A model generated the notes under the pieces. That model was not told the origin of the DNA. It was given only the letters and a program-made list of their open reading frames with translations, and made no database searches. From Kryptolebias marmoratus (Eukaryota > Chordata > Actinopteri > Cyprinodontiformes > Rivulidae): a DNA stretch of 64,000 bases. The translations under genes and the position numbers were made by a program. The stretch spans positions 14,692,810-14,756,809 of the forward strand of contig NC_051439.1 of assembly GCF_001649575.2 (NCBI RefSeq). Reading direction: 5' to 3'. Of the stretch, positions 1 to 63,885 are shown piece after piece (positions within the stretch are counted from its first letter, which is position 1; each line of letters opens with the position of its first letter).

Positions 1-3000
1 AAATCTGCAGAATTGTCAGGGTTTGGGGTGTGAATTTATGATTTTGTTGCCCTCAACTGAGTGGAATTTCTTAAGCATGTTGCGATACAAACATCAGGAT
101 TCTCTCCTTTCTGCCTCTGTTGACACTCTTCTCTCATTTTGTTTGGCAATAATCTGCTGCCACAGTTAGCAGGAAATAAAGTTTTTTTTTTCTTATTCTG
201 TCATAAATGGGGACTAATTTTAATATCACCTGTCTTAAAAGCATCACAGCCAAGCTGTGATGGAAATATCTCCAGCAGAATCAAATTACTGAGCTTCACA
301 TTCTGTTTAATTCAAATTAACAGTATTTCATTGCATATTCTGCAGCTTTATCTCAGTTGCTTTAATTGACCTTTTTAAATGTGGTCAAACTTTATTATTC
401 AAATATCACCTTATTTCTATAATGCCAGTTATTAGTTTTCTCCTTTTTCCACTGACACCTTAATTAACTCAGCTTTTATTTGAAGAATCGTTTCAAACAA
501 AAGATACAACAAAAGAATGGCAGAACAGAGCCTGTCGTGCTGGTTTTATTTCTCACTCTTAATTTGCTCTGTGAAACTCCCCTTCTTAGGATGAGAGTAA
601 AAGATTAAGTTAATGGGGTGGAAATAGAATTTTAAAGAGAAGTTGCACGAGAAAAGAAAAAAAAGTCACTGCTCTGTTTGAATACAAAGCATGGTGTTTT
701 ATTTAACAAAGCTGATGCCACTCCATCATCTGAAGAATATCTGACCTGATTTATGATAGTTAAATTATAGTTTCTCCATGTAGTCTGAATAATTTATGTT
801 AGTATTTTTATTGGAAAATGTCTGTTAAGATGGTAAACAGCTATAGACCAAAATTTTGCTAATGAAAGATTTTATTGACATGTCATTTTTTTAATTAGTT
901 GCAAAACTTGATAAATGTTTTTTATATTGTCACTTTGAATGACAATGTACAATTCAGTTCTGTCTTCTAATCTGATCCAATAAAAACTGAACAAAAAGAC
1001 AAACTCTCTATGCAAAGTCTCAGTTGACTTTTCTCTAAACTAGTACCCTTAAGGTCAATTTAAATACAATTAAATCATAACAGTTGTACTTTGTGCCCAT
1101 TTGCAAGAACAAAAAGCATGAGTAATAATAATGAATTTTAAGCCTTTATTTATAACATTCACTCACATGTTTAATTAGGACTACTTAGTCTGTTGTTTTT
1201 GTATGAACACAAAGGTTATATCTGGTGTTTAAACTTGCAACGACTGCCTGGGAGAAGGATTAGAATATCAGAGGATAGTAAGGAGCTCATTTAAAAGATA
1301 AAACAAAAACAAAAAAAGAAAGAAGAGCATGCAAGTATTTTCCATGAAAGATGAACAAGCAGTGGCTGTGCACAAAACAGAGTAAACATATAAAAACTTA
1401 ATCAAATTGAGCTGAAAAGAATTACAGATAAGTTGGTGCTGTGCAGTATAATTTGGGAGGGTATCGAGCAACTTCAGGAACTTGCCAATTAGATGAGAAC
1501 CGAGTTACACAAATGCAGCATGACCTCCTCTTTACCTTAAAGACCTTGAAAAGGATAACAGCCCAACAGTAAGCCTCAATGACACCATTCACACATTAAA
1601 GGACACAACACAAAGGACGAAAGAGACAAGGACAAAAAGAAGAAGACCTCAACACTCAGGTCATAAATCACTGTTCGGCTGTTATCATATGTGATGCTTA
1701 AAAAAAAGTCCAGAAAAGCTTAAAGTATTTAATTCCAAAGAAATTATTTTTGCTATTGTTGAAGTTTACTCAAAGTTTCCTGTTGACTGAATTTGGCATT
1801 CATTCTCATTTTTTCAGCATGAAAAAAGAGCAGTAAGGCGAGTCCTGCTCCTTGACTCGACTGTAACTACAGACTCTCAGCACTTGCACTTGCAGCCTTC
1901 ACTCAGTTTCACAACTTTAGTTATGATGTGTCTATTTTGTGACTGAAGCCACCAATTTGTCTGCATTCTAAATCCAAATGGTAAAACCGGTAATTAGATT
2001 TGACTGAAATATGTGTGCGTGTGTTTGTGTGGTGAGTTCCTGCCTGGACTTGCTAAATGTCTTTCTATACTTAGCCCCAGCCATGGCCACCCTGCTTGTT
2101 TTTGATGAACATTTTTTGATGCCTTAAAAAGCATCTGTTGCCCAAAGCAGCACACAAGGAGCAGAATGCTAATTGGGTGAGATGTCTGTCAGGAGTCCTC
2201 AGAAGGCTGGAACCTACAAGTCGTTTACCCAGCACCACCCAAAGTGTTTATTTGCGGCGTCCAGCCAGTGCCCTTCATGTGGTCCTCCATCCTTCAGACA
2301 GACGATTTAGCACCTCGCCATAAACCAAAAAAGTACAAACTACTTGCTTTCACACATCCAGCCTAACATATGAAGTTGGCATTAAAGCTTGACTGAAATT
2401 GGAAGAATCACAGTTTTGCCTCAAGCCATGCTTTCAGCTTTGTTAGTTACAAACTTGTGGAATGCTGGAAAATATGAACTACTGTACAAGCGACTCCTTG
2501 CTGTTCATTAGCGAGATCAGCTCGTTTCAGTGCCCTTAAATAATTAATTGATGGGTATAATGTAATGTGTATCCTTGATTGAGAGGGGAGATGAGAGAGC
2601 TGTCTTAATGGAAAATAAACACAGATGGCCTTTCTAGCTGCTGAGAACTCCTGTCAGAGGTTCGGCCTCATACTGCCGGGCCACAGAGTAAATATTAGAA
2701 GTGACGTCTCTTCGGAAGTTTGGGGACGGTTCAAAGCTATTTTATACGATTCGCTTTGAGGTTTGAAGGGCCATGCTTTTGTTTTGAATATGTAACAAAC
2801 ATTAAAGATTTAATATCATCCTAAATAATGTGCCATGGTTTATTAATGAGATTCACTTTCCTGTGCTGCTGTATGCTAACTAGTTACTGAGCTGAAGAAC
2901 ACAAGATTCAAGACAGAAACTTTAGAAAACTTGGGTTTTACGTAAAAGATAATTGGATGTATTCCTAGCTGTAGCATAGCACTCTTATTGTACTGCTAAA

Positions 3001-4744
3001 GTGTACTCCAAATGTCCCAAAAGGTTGTGCCTGCATATAAATCTCTTTCTGAAAAGGCTAGCTTTTCCTTTGCCAAATGATGCCTCTTCTTTGGTTGAAA
3101 AGGCTGCCAGACTAAAAGTAAAGCAATCTGAGTCCATGTATTGGTTTTTAAACTCTACAAAGAAACCAGTGATTTATTTTTTGTTGATAAAATAGGTTTT
3201 AAATTTTGTTTTGGCTTAGTTGGTTTTTGCCCTGTTCATACCTGTAAAACCTGTCCTTTAAGACTGAATTGCAATGAAATCATTTTAAATACAGGCCTCA
3301 TTGTGCATTAAATTCACGTTTAGAGGTGGTCTGAGTGAAGGGTTTACAAAAACGTCACCAGACCTTGTTGCTTGGCTGTGTATATCTGCATGATTGCTAG
3401 ATGGTTAAGTTCTTATTTTTTCACTGACTTTTAACTCAGTGTTTGCTTTCAGTGTTACTTGCTGTTCAGGTTTGGACATCAAAACTTTGTTTGGTTAAGG
3501 CAATACAATTTCCTTGTAGGTTTAGGCACTACAACTACCTGGTTAGGTAAATGAGGCAGCATTACTTGTTTAATTTGGGAAAAAAAGGCATATTTTTATA
3601 TTTTACATTGATTTAGTCTAATTGAACTGTATTTGATAATGACAGAAATTAAGTTTTTCAGTGTTAGATGACATGTTTTATCAGAACAATAATTAAATGT
3701 TTTTGTTCATTGCAAGTAAATATACAACTTTTTAATTTTATAGGCCAACCTTTTCTTCATTTTACTCTACGGGAGTATGGGGAGGAGAAATCAAAAGCAT
3801 CACACCCAGAACAACTAGTATTACATACCTGCTGGTCACTTATGAGCTGCAGAGATCATTTTTTATCCACTGCAGCAACATGTTTACCTTGGTAATAAAA
3901 TCCAAACTTTTTATCTGCAGTTAAGAACAGAACTAAAAAGTAAAAAGATATAAAGGATCAAAAAGAACTGTATCTTTAACCGAGATCGTATTGTTTCATT
4001 TATTTCTCTGCAACTAAACATGAATTGGATAACAACTTTATTACTGGCTTTGGACACTGAGAAAGACTTCCTGCTTTGTTTTTATGAACCCAACAACTTA
4101 AAACTGCCTGAGCCAAGCCCCGAGGCAGAAAAAAGTCATAAAGCTGTGCAAAAAACCAAGCAGTAAATTGTTCGTTTAAGCTTGTGTTCGGGCAAAATTA
4201 CCTGTGGAACGCACTTAAGGCTTCCACAATGGATCAAATGACATTACTGTATCTGTTTTCTCACAACAGTGCTGTCCAGAGGAAAATTATGTGATCTGTG
4301 CACCGTTTTAAACCTGGGGGCAGACGAGCATTGTAGAGATCTGCCATAACTATGTAGAGCTGCTTTGCTTTTTCTTGTAGCTTAGGTGGTGAGTAGTAAA
4401 AATTACATTTAAGATACAGAAATTATTATTTATTTTAAATAGATATTGATAAGCCACACAATTAGCACTGCTAACTAACATTAAGTAAATCTGTTTTTGT
4501 TCCCCCCTCTAAAACTGCTATGAACAATCAGGACATGGACAGAGATCATCTTTAGGTGGTCCTGAAGGTTCAGCAATAGATCTTCGGAGCTTTGAGACGT
4601 TTGGTTGTGCTTTTATCTGAACTGGGCTTTCCAAAGATAGTTGTGATAATGGAGTCTGAGAAGTTTGGTAATGGCTTTGAGTCATTATGGTGTTATGTTG
4701 AGTCAAAAGGCGGTAATGTTTTTTGCCAGTGTGCATGTGTTCAT

Positions 4745-4845
4745 GTGTGTCTGTTTCTGTTAGCAAAGTATTTCCTGAACCACTGAGCAGATCTTAATGA
4801 AACTCAAAGTATGCACTTAATGTACATCTGTATCTGATTAACAGT
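4745..4845 (-). repeat. dispersed repeat family copy (antisense fragment)
   Basis: Reverse complement carries GTTAATCAGATACAGATGTACAT followed by TTTCATTAAGATCTGCTCAGTGGTTCAGGAAATACTTTGCTAACAG-type sequence, the core of a repeat seen at least seven times in the window. Family members share ttaatcagttgtagatgtacat, then cagtggttcatgagat and attttgctaacagacaaac. Confidence 0.6.
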
Positions 4846-5266
4846 GTTTTGTTTTGTTTTTTGCAGGAACCACTGTTGTCCTGCAGACTGATAAAAGTAA
4901 TAAACGTACTTTAGCTGAACAGAGTACACAATCTTTCTTCATATGAAAGCCTAAAGAGTGGTTTGGATATTTAACCAAAATGTAAGCAGTATAGAAACAT
5001 TTTTGTGACCCCTGTGGTTCACAGCTCAACGTTCTTCCTTTTTTTAGGCTTCCTAAATGAGAGGTCGTCAGTATGACTCACATCATTATTCGCTTTTATT
5101 CCCATTTCCGATTGCCTCCTTGTCAGTGACGCAGGTTGTTAAAAATGGCAAGCTACAATTGGCCTGCAGTGTGGTTTTTGTTCAGGGCTCAGCCGGAACT
5201 TATGGCTTCGTATTTGGCAAGAATGGCAAAATAAGTAGAGGTTAATGGTGTCTTCATGAATATGTT

Positions 5267-5294
5267 GGGGATTTTTGGGGGGTAGGGGGTGGGG
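5267..5294 (+). other. potential G-quadruplex motif
   Basis: Four G runs of 4, 6, 5 and 4 separated by loops of 6, 2 and 1 nt, in otherwise AT-rich intergenic DNA. Confidence 0.55.
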
Positions 5295-8039
5295 ATTTCA
5301 TTTCAAACTTTGCTGTGTCGACATAAAGCCTCAGAAAAACCAATATAAAGACTGCAGGAATTTATTTCGTTTTGTTGGTGGGGAAGATATGAGATACAAC
5401 TGTCAAACTGCTCCAAAGAATAGGAAAGGTATACAAATATTTTCTGAACCCTTTGAATTCTTCTTAGATTTGCATTAAGCAGCAGCTATATGAACTTTTC
5501 AGCAATTATACCAGGCAATATTGGACAGTAAAGAGGGACTTTTCAATAAGTAATTATGCAATCACTATCTTCATGGGGCTCTTCAGTCATCAGTTATTGC
5601 TTAAGTGCTTTTCATTGGAATTCACCACAAGTGAATCACATAATGAGATCAAATTAAAATTATTTCCATCTTTGTAAAGAGACTGGTTGCATCCTGCTTC
5701 AAAAAGCAATCTTCATGAAGCCTGCAGTGTTTTTTGAAAGACAACATTAGGATGAGAATTAAAACAAATCCTCACCAAACATGTTTGCAGTCATTGATTA
5801 AAACCTGCAGCAGAATGACCTTGATTAGAGGCGTCCGTTGGTTTCTGTGGCAGACAAAAAAAAAACCACTTTTGCATCTACATTTTGGCTTTGAGTGGTA
5901 ATTTTTGTATGATTTTCCTTGGAGGAGCCTGGAATCAGGTGAGATTTATAAGTAAGACGGTGTTATCTCTGACATTCTCTCTATCACTGTTCCTGCCTCA
6001 CACACTTGTTTTATTCTCCGTCTGATCCTCGGTCTAATCCTCTCACCTTCCTTTGCTCTGCGCTCCAATCCGTCCACAGGCAGAGGCTTACTTTTATTCC
6101 AATCATATCTGAAGATTTGTGGCCCGTGGATCATGATCGGGATTAAGATTGTGGCGTTTATTTTGAACATTAAAGGCATAGTCCTACATTTTGGGAAAAT
6201 ATATATAACCTTTTTTTAATCTTAAGAGATAGAGAGTTGATATCAAAGCTTGCAAAGTTTTGGGGACTTCAAAACCAAAATATCTTCTATCTGAACAGAT
6301 GCTGTAAAGGTGATATTCTCCAGGTGCTTTGTATGGCATTACTGCATGTAAAAACACTAAAACTGTCAAAAATGAATGGAAACTGATCTTGTTTGCAACT
6401 TTATGCACCAGTTGTAGTCAGTCAACTGTCCGTGATTTTAATTACTTTGCATTCCTTTGACTGATTGAAGTCCCATTTACTTGATTTAGCCTCTTATGTC
6501 TTGTCCAATAATGATATGGTTTATAATCCATCAAGTCTGGAAAGATTTAGCACCACGAGTCATTTTAAAGTTTACCATTTTAGAGGTAATCCTTCCAGTT
6601 GATTCCCACATTAGGTGGAGAGATGTTTTATACTATCAGTCAACATGAGGGACAAAATTTGTTCTTATCAGACTGGCTCTAATCCCAAATAGCTATGTTG
6701 CCATTTAACAGATGAGTGAAGGCCTTTGTAATGCAACGTTGTGGCTTAGAGCGCTTTATTCTCATGAAAAGATTGTTTCATCTTTGGAAACTTAAATCAT
6801 GAAGAGAGGTAAGGCGGAGCAAGACCACGGAGGGTTTGAAAAACAAATACATTTTTATTTTTTAAATGAATCCTAAACTGAATAGAGAGCCAGTGGAGTC
6901 CATTCTATTTTAGTTTATACTTGTTCTACTCTGTTTTATAGAAAAGTAAAAATTGTGAGAAAAAAATCTTTATTTTGCAATTAGAAAATAAGCAACAGAG
7001 ACATAGTCAGCTTGTTTTCTATGCTGATTATAGCAGCAAAGCTCAAACAGCTCATGAACCCTCCTTAGAGGACTAAAAAAATTCTCACAGCTGTTCTTTG
7101 ATGCTTTCTTGTTCGCAACTCTGTCCAAAAAAACCTTTAGGCTATCCCTTATTTTTATCACCTGCTGTCATATTGTGTTTTTGTCAAAATCTGTTCACAA
7201 AAGACTCACTTTTATCACAATGTGCCAAGATTTAACTATAGTCTTCCCACTGTTCTGGGTCATCCATAACCCTGAAGTGTGAAACAAAAAACATTTAGCT
7301 GGTGATTCTGTGACACCAATATGGAAGCAGAAGTTTGTTAAGTAGACCCAAGGTAAACAGGGTCACCATTGTGATTAATGTGTGCACATATCAACATTGT
7401 TAATGATTAAAAAAAACAGACTGTTAGTTGTTTGCGTATTCAGATTTTCTGGTTGATGAACACGTTCTTTAATCTGAAATTGACACAGAAAACATAAAAG
7501 CCTGAAAACCTACTTTTTGCACAATCCTTCACTCCCTCCAGAGAGCTTTGGTCCACAGCTCGATCTGTACTTGACTTGTCCTCTGCCGTGTCAGCACAAT
7601 AGAACACCCGCGGAGTACGAAGCAGCGTGTTCAGCTCACTTCAACCCCTCACTCAGCACCACTCACCTTGCACTGCTGGCCCCTGCAGCATTTAGTTTCT
7701 CAACAGCCTCTAGCTTACGTGCCTTTTCTCTAACCTTGAACATGATATAGATCATGGGGCAAGAACTAAGAGCAGTTCTTTCTTTCTTTTTTTTTTTTTT
7801 TTTTGCAGAAATCCAAGGACAAGGTTCAGTAAACCAGAAGTATTTTTTAGATAAGCTACTTGTGAGTTACAATTTTTTTTTTTTAAGATTTTTCAGTTTT
7901 TGTGTAATGTGACTCATTGTATTAGCACTGCATACTATCAAACTGACATGTGCACATATGCAACACATGAGCTTAAGTCCAGGGGCCATTTGAGTCCAAC
8001 TGAGTCCAACTTTGGAAAATAAACTCACAGAAATTAAAA

Positions 8040-8545
8040 GCCTAGTAAAGATATATTACCTATAGCAGCCATCCTGAATGGGTTTGACTCATAATTTCAG
8101 TCAGTTGTAGATGTATATTCAGTGATTTCTTGCTAAAAGTTTTATAAAAAAAATTAAAAAAATCAATCCAGTGATTTATGAGATATTTTGCTAACAGACA
8201 AAGAGTGTTGACTGTAACAATTAATGTCATTAATTGATTAAGTTATAGCTATTTTTGTATTGGCATCTTTAATTGGGGGAATTCCAAAATGAAATTATTT
8301 GTAGATGTTCATCCAATGATTACAGTTGAGAGTTTCAAAATCGGACAAGTGGTTTATGAGATATTTTGCTAACAAACAGGGTTGATGCCAACAGTTAAAA
8401 CAAATGTTTTAGGTAAAAATCTTGTGCTATGTTAAGTGTTTAGTGCACATTTTGGAAATGATTCTCATCTTATACCACACTAAATCTGGGCTTAATATCT
8501 GTAAAATCGATTGAGTCAAAAGCTTTTATCGCATAAAGTCCTGTT
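8040..8545 (+). repeat. dispersed repeat family, two adjacent partial copies
   Basis: Two sense copies in a row. The motif gagatattttgctaaca occurs at 8180 and again at 8358, each preceded by an agttgtagatg or gtagatgttcatccaatgat block. After the second copy the unit restarts (cttgtgctatgttaagtg, taccacactaaatctg, aatatctgtaaaatcgattgagt). This suggests head-to-tail arrangement. Confidence 0.65.
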
Positions 8546-8969
8546 TCTGAAGTTCAGTTTTGGTTTAAATCAGCTTTCAACCTATTTTTTTTCATAGCTA
8601 TATAAAAGAATTGGACAGTGCAGACTTGACAAAAGAGGAAGTCTATATGTCACTGTAGTGAGCTGTACAATAAACACCACATCAGACCTGAGCTCAGGCC
8701 CCCAGCAATGTCAGAGACACCAACAGATATCTGCCTACCCCAATCCAATTTACTTCTAATCAAAAGTTCCTTTAGGCTGCAGAGTGGTTCAATTAGACCT
8801 TCAGCCGCAAATGTCATAATATACAGCCTGTGAGAACGAAGCAAACTTGACAACACTTTATTCTCTTTCTTTTATACCTCCTGGCAGCTTTAAATTCAAT
8901 TCCTGTTTTTATTCTTTTCGCTCTCAATCTCCACCTGCCTCCTTCTATCTGTCTCTCTGAAACAGGAGT

Positions 8970-9006
8970 CAGTGTGTGTGTGTGTGTCTGTGTGTGTGTG
9001 TGTCTG
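8970..9006 (+). repeat. TG microsatellite with two TC interruptions
   Basis: Two runs of TG dinucleotides separated by a TC, followed by TCTGTC. Intergenic. Confidence 0.85.
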
Positions 9007-11299
9007 TCACACATAAACTGTTCCGGTGAGGAGTGTGTTTAAGGAAGGAACACATCTATCCAAGGACTGATGCCAGTAGAGATTTTGTCATCATGGTGAT
9101 GCCATTTTGCAATTACACACACACATTACTTCTGTAATGTTCAGTCTGTAAACACTGGTTAATACTTTTAAGTAGGTTTGATTTGATGTAGCTTGAAATG
9201 AAAGCTGAATGAAACCTGTATAAACCTATATAAAACAATGTGATTCATTCAAACAGAGACTCAGAAAGCAGACATTTTTCATGCGATAAAAACAAACAGA
9301 GCAAATCTTAAGTTTGGCAAAAGAGCCGGACCTTTGCTTGAGTGTGCTCTGCAAAGAAGAATCAAATATTGAGTTGTTCGATCACAGTTCAGACCATGAA
9401 CTGCTTTGTCAGTAAGTGCCTAAGATGAACTACTGATTACATTTAGATATACGGCAAAACATCAGGGAATTAAATTAAATCAAGACCACTTATTAGTTGT
9501 TTAAAAAAGGTCTGTATTAGTTAACAGTTTGCAACTTGTGCCTGATTTATTCTTTCTTTATGAACCACCAAATGTTTGTGCTGATTATTATAAAGTGTTC
9601 AAAGTTAGTTTTAAATTTTCAAACTATTGTGCTTAGTTTTTATGTAAATGTTGAAGCTACTCATAGCAAAGTACAAAATCAAACATTAAAAGGTTATCCT
9701 AAACTTTGTCAAATAGTGCAGTTTATAAGAGCTTTCTCCAGTAATTTTCCAGGCCTGCATTTCTGAAATGCAGGTCCACGCTCAGTGTAAACAAAGCACT
9801 CGGCTGATTCCACTGAAAACCACCTGGAAGCTTGAGTCACATGACTGACCTTCATTAGAGTTGCTGTAGTCTGTGTAGCTAAACAAAAATAGCGACAAGT
9901 TTAATATTTGACCTTTTTCAGCCACTTCGGGTCTTAAAATAATGCATGTGATTTTTGGCATCCAATCACAAATTTTGCTTCGATATTTTAATTTAAACCA
10001 TTGATATGAGCAAAATATTGTGCAGGTTTTGTTCCACACTTCATGATTTGTGTTTTTGTCTGGTCTTCGTGACTTTACACTGAGCATCTTTAACACCAAA
10101 TTTATCACTTTAAACAGTACCAAAAAAAAGCAAAGGTTCCACTTTGAACATCTTGGAAAATACAGCACAGTAAAAGAGAACATGGAGAAAGGAAGATTAC
10201 ATTCTTCATTCACTTGTTGCTGTTGGCAACAGATTTGGAACATAAAATACAGCAAAGCTGAACATTTTGCTGTTGGACTAATGATGAGCTTTTTCTTTTT
10301 TTTTTTGCAATAAATGCAGTTTGAAATACAAACTCTGCCTCCGTCTGAAATACAAGAAACCCAGTTGTGACTGTGGTACAATTTTTCTAAAATATATGTC
10401 AGGTCTTGCTTTAGCTGATAATCCTGCACCCTAAATCTTCAGGTTCCATGAATGTTTTATTATTGTTAAAACCATTTGTGTTGAGGAGCAAAAGGGCCAA
10501 AACAGCCACTCTTCCTTTTGTCTCAGCACAAGCTGGTTTAGCTGCTGAGGTGTTGTTTGTTGTGCCATGTTGTATAAAATGTTCCTGATAAGAGGCACGA
10601 CGGAAGCACGCTGTGTGGAGTTTCTTGTCACCAGTTGGAGGCTTGTCTGCAGGTGGGCCGCTGCAGGTGACAGCGCAGACTGTGACTCAAGCTGCTCTCT
10701 CATTTTTTTTTTTTTTTTTTTATCCCCTCATGAGCAATCTGTCACTCCAACAGCCATGGACGGCGCGAGGGCCCATGATGACAGGCCTGATATGACTTTC
10801 GCCCACATTACATCAGCAGTTGGTATCATGGGAACCACACAGAGAGTAGGAAAGGAGCCGAGCCTTTCAGAGGAGAATGGAAACTAAATTTGACTGATTA
10901 GCACTTCTCAAAGTTCATTTTAAATCACAAAGGTTAAAGTTAGTAGAAAGGGGATTGTAAAATGTTCCCTGGGTTGTTTCTTTATCTTTATCCTTTAGCC
11001 AGTTGTTTTCAAGGCAAACCCAATTTCAAAATATAATTAGGAAAAGTTTTACTTGAACAAGAGCAATTTTTTGATTTGGCATAAATAGAGAAAACGGTAT
11101 GTCTACAGTAGGTCAGTCTGAGCTGGGAATACAAAACACAAATACATGTTGGTTTAAAAAAAATTGTATTTTATAAATAAAATATATATATAACATCTAT
11201 TTAAACTAGAGAAATCTGTGTGAGAGCTGAGTGCTGGATGGCTTTAATGAAACTAGTTGGAGAAGCTGAAACTGAATCATTAGTTAAAAAAGGTAGAAC

Positions 11300-11475
11300 A
11301 GAACCTAATATTAGCTGAACCACAGCTAAAATGAGATAACTGCAACTAAAAGCTAAAATGAGCAAAACCATGGCTATAAGCTCAAAATAACCTACTTTAG
11401 CTTATGTTAACAAATCAGTAGCTAAAAGTTAAAACGTACAAAGCAGAAGCTAAAAGCTAAAATGAGCAAAAACAC
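11300..11475 (+). repeat. degenerate repeat of a gctaaaatgagc-like unit
   Basis: The string agctaaaatgag and relatives (aactaaaagctaaaatgagcaaaa, agaagctaaaagctaaaatgagcaaaa) recur four or more times with variable spacers. No coding capacity. It looks like a decayed short tandem or dispersed fish repeat. Confidence 0.55.
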
Positions 11476-12519
11476 TGAGTTTTGGTTTAAGTTTCCTCAT
11501 CAAACTCAGCAAGACAATAAACATATGAATACTGAAAAAAGTTATGAACCAACAAGAACAACCCAAAATAAATAATGAAACTCAGGTTGCTGCAGTGGAA
11601 GTTTATGCATTCAATTGGGACTGAATGAACGTGTTCCAGGATGGTTTATTTTGATGCTGCTGTGAGACTAGACCTTAGAAAATATGCCAGTTTAAAACAA
11701 ATACATAAATTACCTTAACAAGAAATTCATGAGGAAAATTAAAGTCTTTAACTCACAGCTACATAGGTGGACATTAGGGAAAAAGAATTAATGGGCATAA
11801 TGTCCTCAAGTGGTTTGACAGTTTAATAGGAGCCATTTTCTTTTGGGAACAGCTACCCACACCTTTCATTATGTCAGATTAATAAGAATGGTCATATCCC
11901 TGTAAAATTACTGTTTTCTTCCTGTTCTCTTTAAAGTCACAAAACTTGGTAAACATAGGACCTTCCTCATGTTTGAAGCTCTAAATAAAAGTTGCTCTGA
12001 CTGCACTCAGAACAATAATCATTAAATATTTATGCAACTATGACAAGTGAGGCTTTTTAAATAATGAATTTGACTTGTTAATGTCGCAGTCAGGCATCGT
12101 TTTGTGAAAAATGTGAGGTAATGAGTCACATTTACATTTGCAAAAGTATAAAATCCTCAGAGGGACCATCAGAAACTTGGCAAAGCTGTTACTTGCAGCT
12201 CTCAGCAGCAGGCTGCAGCCCTGCATGGTGCCTGAGGTGTGGTGACATGATGTGAGCTGACAGGTGGCACCACGGGTAATAGGGCTAAAACTCCCATCAT
12301 GCAGCCTGCTGAGACCCGCTCCTACCACTCCGGCCGAGCAAACGTGCTTACCTGCTCAGCCACTTCTCATTTATTACTGCGTCGTGATTAAACGCTGCAG
12401 CAAAGTCACAACTAGACTAGATAAAGCTTTGAGGTTTAGGGACATTTAATTTAGAAGTAAAGCTAAAGGCTGTGTACACAAAATAGGTTAAAAACTATTT
12501 AAACTAGAAGGTTTTAACA

Positions 12520-12790
12520 CCTCAAGCCAAAGTTTTATGCAAAGATGTAAAACAATGTGTAGTGCTCAAAGTATGGGTTAAAGATGACTTCCAGCTACCA
12601 CCACACCAAATGTTAGCTCAATATCTCTAAAATAAGGTGAGTTATACCAATTTTTGTGTTTGATAAGTTAGCTAACTGTGGCAGGCATCTTGAATCTGGT
12701 CGACTACAAAAGTTAATCAGTTGTAGATGTACATCCAATGATTACTTTCTGTCCAGTGGTTCATGAGATATTTTGCTAACACCACACACA
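12520..12790 (+). repeat. dispersed repeat family, near full-length unit
   Basis: Contains the unit in order: agctaccaccacaccaaatg, gctcaatatctctaaaata, gtttgataagttagcta, gcatcttgaatctgg, ttaatcagttgtagatgtac, atccaatgattactttctg, cagtggttcatgagat and attttgctaac. The best-preserved sense copy in the window. Confidence 0.7.
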
Positions 12791-12934
12791 GATAAAACCA
12801 TCGCTGGTTCTGCTTCGGCGGTGTGTAGCAGGAGGGACAGACGTTGCATCCTGCTTTTGTTTCAGAGCTTTTACGAAGTTGTGAAGCAATTTCTTTCGAT
12901 AAAAACAAAACGAACCTTATTAGTTCTTCAACGA

Positions 12935-12940
12935 TTTATT
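12935..12940 (-). terminator. alternative distal polyadenylation signal AATAAA for ryr3
   Basis: AATAAA on the minus strand, about 945 nt past the stop codon. It would give a longer 3'UTR than the signal at 13313-13308. Confidence 0.3.
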
Positions 12941-13307
12941 TGTTTTCCATCAAAAGAAATGCACAGATCAGCAAAGCTATTACATACAAATCGCCATACA
13001 ATAGCAATTGTTTTTTTGTTCATGTCTGAGGAGGGATCAGTCAGTTCTATTAGTCATTTATACATTGTGTATCTTGAACATTTGAAGTTATGCTGCATTC
13101 AGCAACAAAATAAAACAAACCCTTGCTTTTCTTCCACGTTCAAAAAAAAAAAAAGTTCTGTCACAAACTACATACTGTACCTGGTCATTTACGGGTTACT
13201 GTACTTACATACAATAAAGAAAAGAAAAAATAAAACTGAAGTTTTGCATAGCTTCATTGTAATGTAGATACAGTACTGTAAGGCACTTTAAAAAGAATTT
13301 TAGGCAT

Positions 13308-13881
13308 TTTATTTTTTTAAACCTTTTGCCACGTCATTCTACAAATTCACCTTAATATGCAACGTTACAACATCTGAATAAAACTTTTCTTTTATCACAT
13401 TTTTGCGCACTAATCTACTAAACTTCTCTGCTTTTCGTTTGGCATTAAGTCTCAAGATCAACATTCATACATTGTGCATAATATTGACTGACACATTGTC
13501 TCATAACCCCACACGCCCACTATTTCTCAAAAACCAACAAAAAAAACACTAGAAAATAAATAATAATTTTAATAATTAAAAAAAAAAGAAATTGTGCAAT
13601 AATTTGGGGTTATGTGGAGTAAAAGGCAACACACGCCGATAACATGTCCCAAATCTAAAAGAGGAGAAATAAGTCTGAGCACGTTAGAGGTCTGTTTTGT
13701 CATACTTTACCAAGTTTTACCTGCCTCCTCCGCTGTTTGTTTTTCTTTTTAAAAAATAGTTCTTGTGTTTGTTCTGGTGAAATCTTGCCAAAGTGGTGCT
13801 GGGCCGACTCTCTCTGTGTTGTATCTGTAGGTAGGATGTTTCCCGCATCACAGGGATACGGGCGAGACGGATCCGTCCGCT
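13308..13881 (-). other. ryr3: ryr3 3'UTR (proposed end) with AATAAA at 13313-13308
   Basis: Sequence after the stop is AT-rich. The first canonical AATAAA on the minus strand is at 13313-13308, about 570 nt after the stop, and a second is at 12940-12935. Either could end the transcript; cleavage would fall 10-30 nt further down. No transcript data were available to choose. Confidence 0.45.

Positions 13882-63885
<50,004 letters not shown>

Larger units (their letters stand above)
1..12934. other. intergenic DNA downstream of ryr3; no supported gene
   Basis: I read both strands for recognisable protein families, spliced exons of likely neighbours (for example aven, which is convergent with RYR3 in mammals), tRNA or rRNA and found none. 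Reading frames here are short and low-complexity. The stretch contains copies of a dispersed repeat, microsatellites, a degenerate tandem repeat and a G-rich motif (separate entries). Conserved regulatory elements could be present but cannot be recognised without alignment. Confidence 0.6.

Noticed and set aside
9782..10429. Minus-strand open frame of 215 codons downstream of ryr3
   Set aside because: Contains a poly-Lys run from poly-A/T, no domain signature, odd composition and no splice or promoter context. Best seen as chance in AT-rich DNA.
10567..10887. Plus-strand open frame with a pyrimidine tract and CAG before an ATG (about 10694-10757)
   Set aside because: Looks a little like a 3' splice site plus exon, but the product has no recognisable family and no companion exons were found.
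12038..12328. Minus-strand open frame next to the ryr3 3' end
   Set aside because: No family signature. Not an exon of the convergent neighbour expected from mammalian synteny as far as I can tell.
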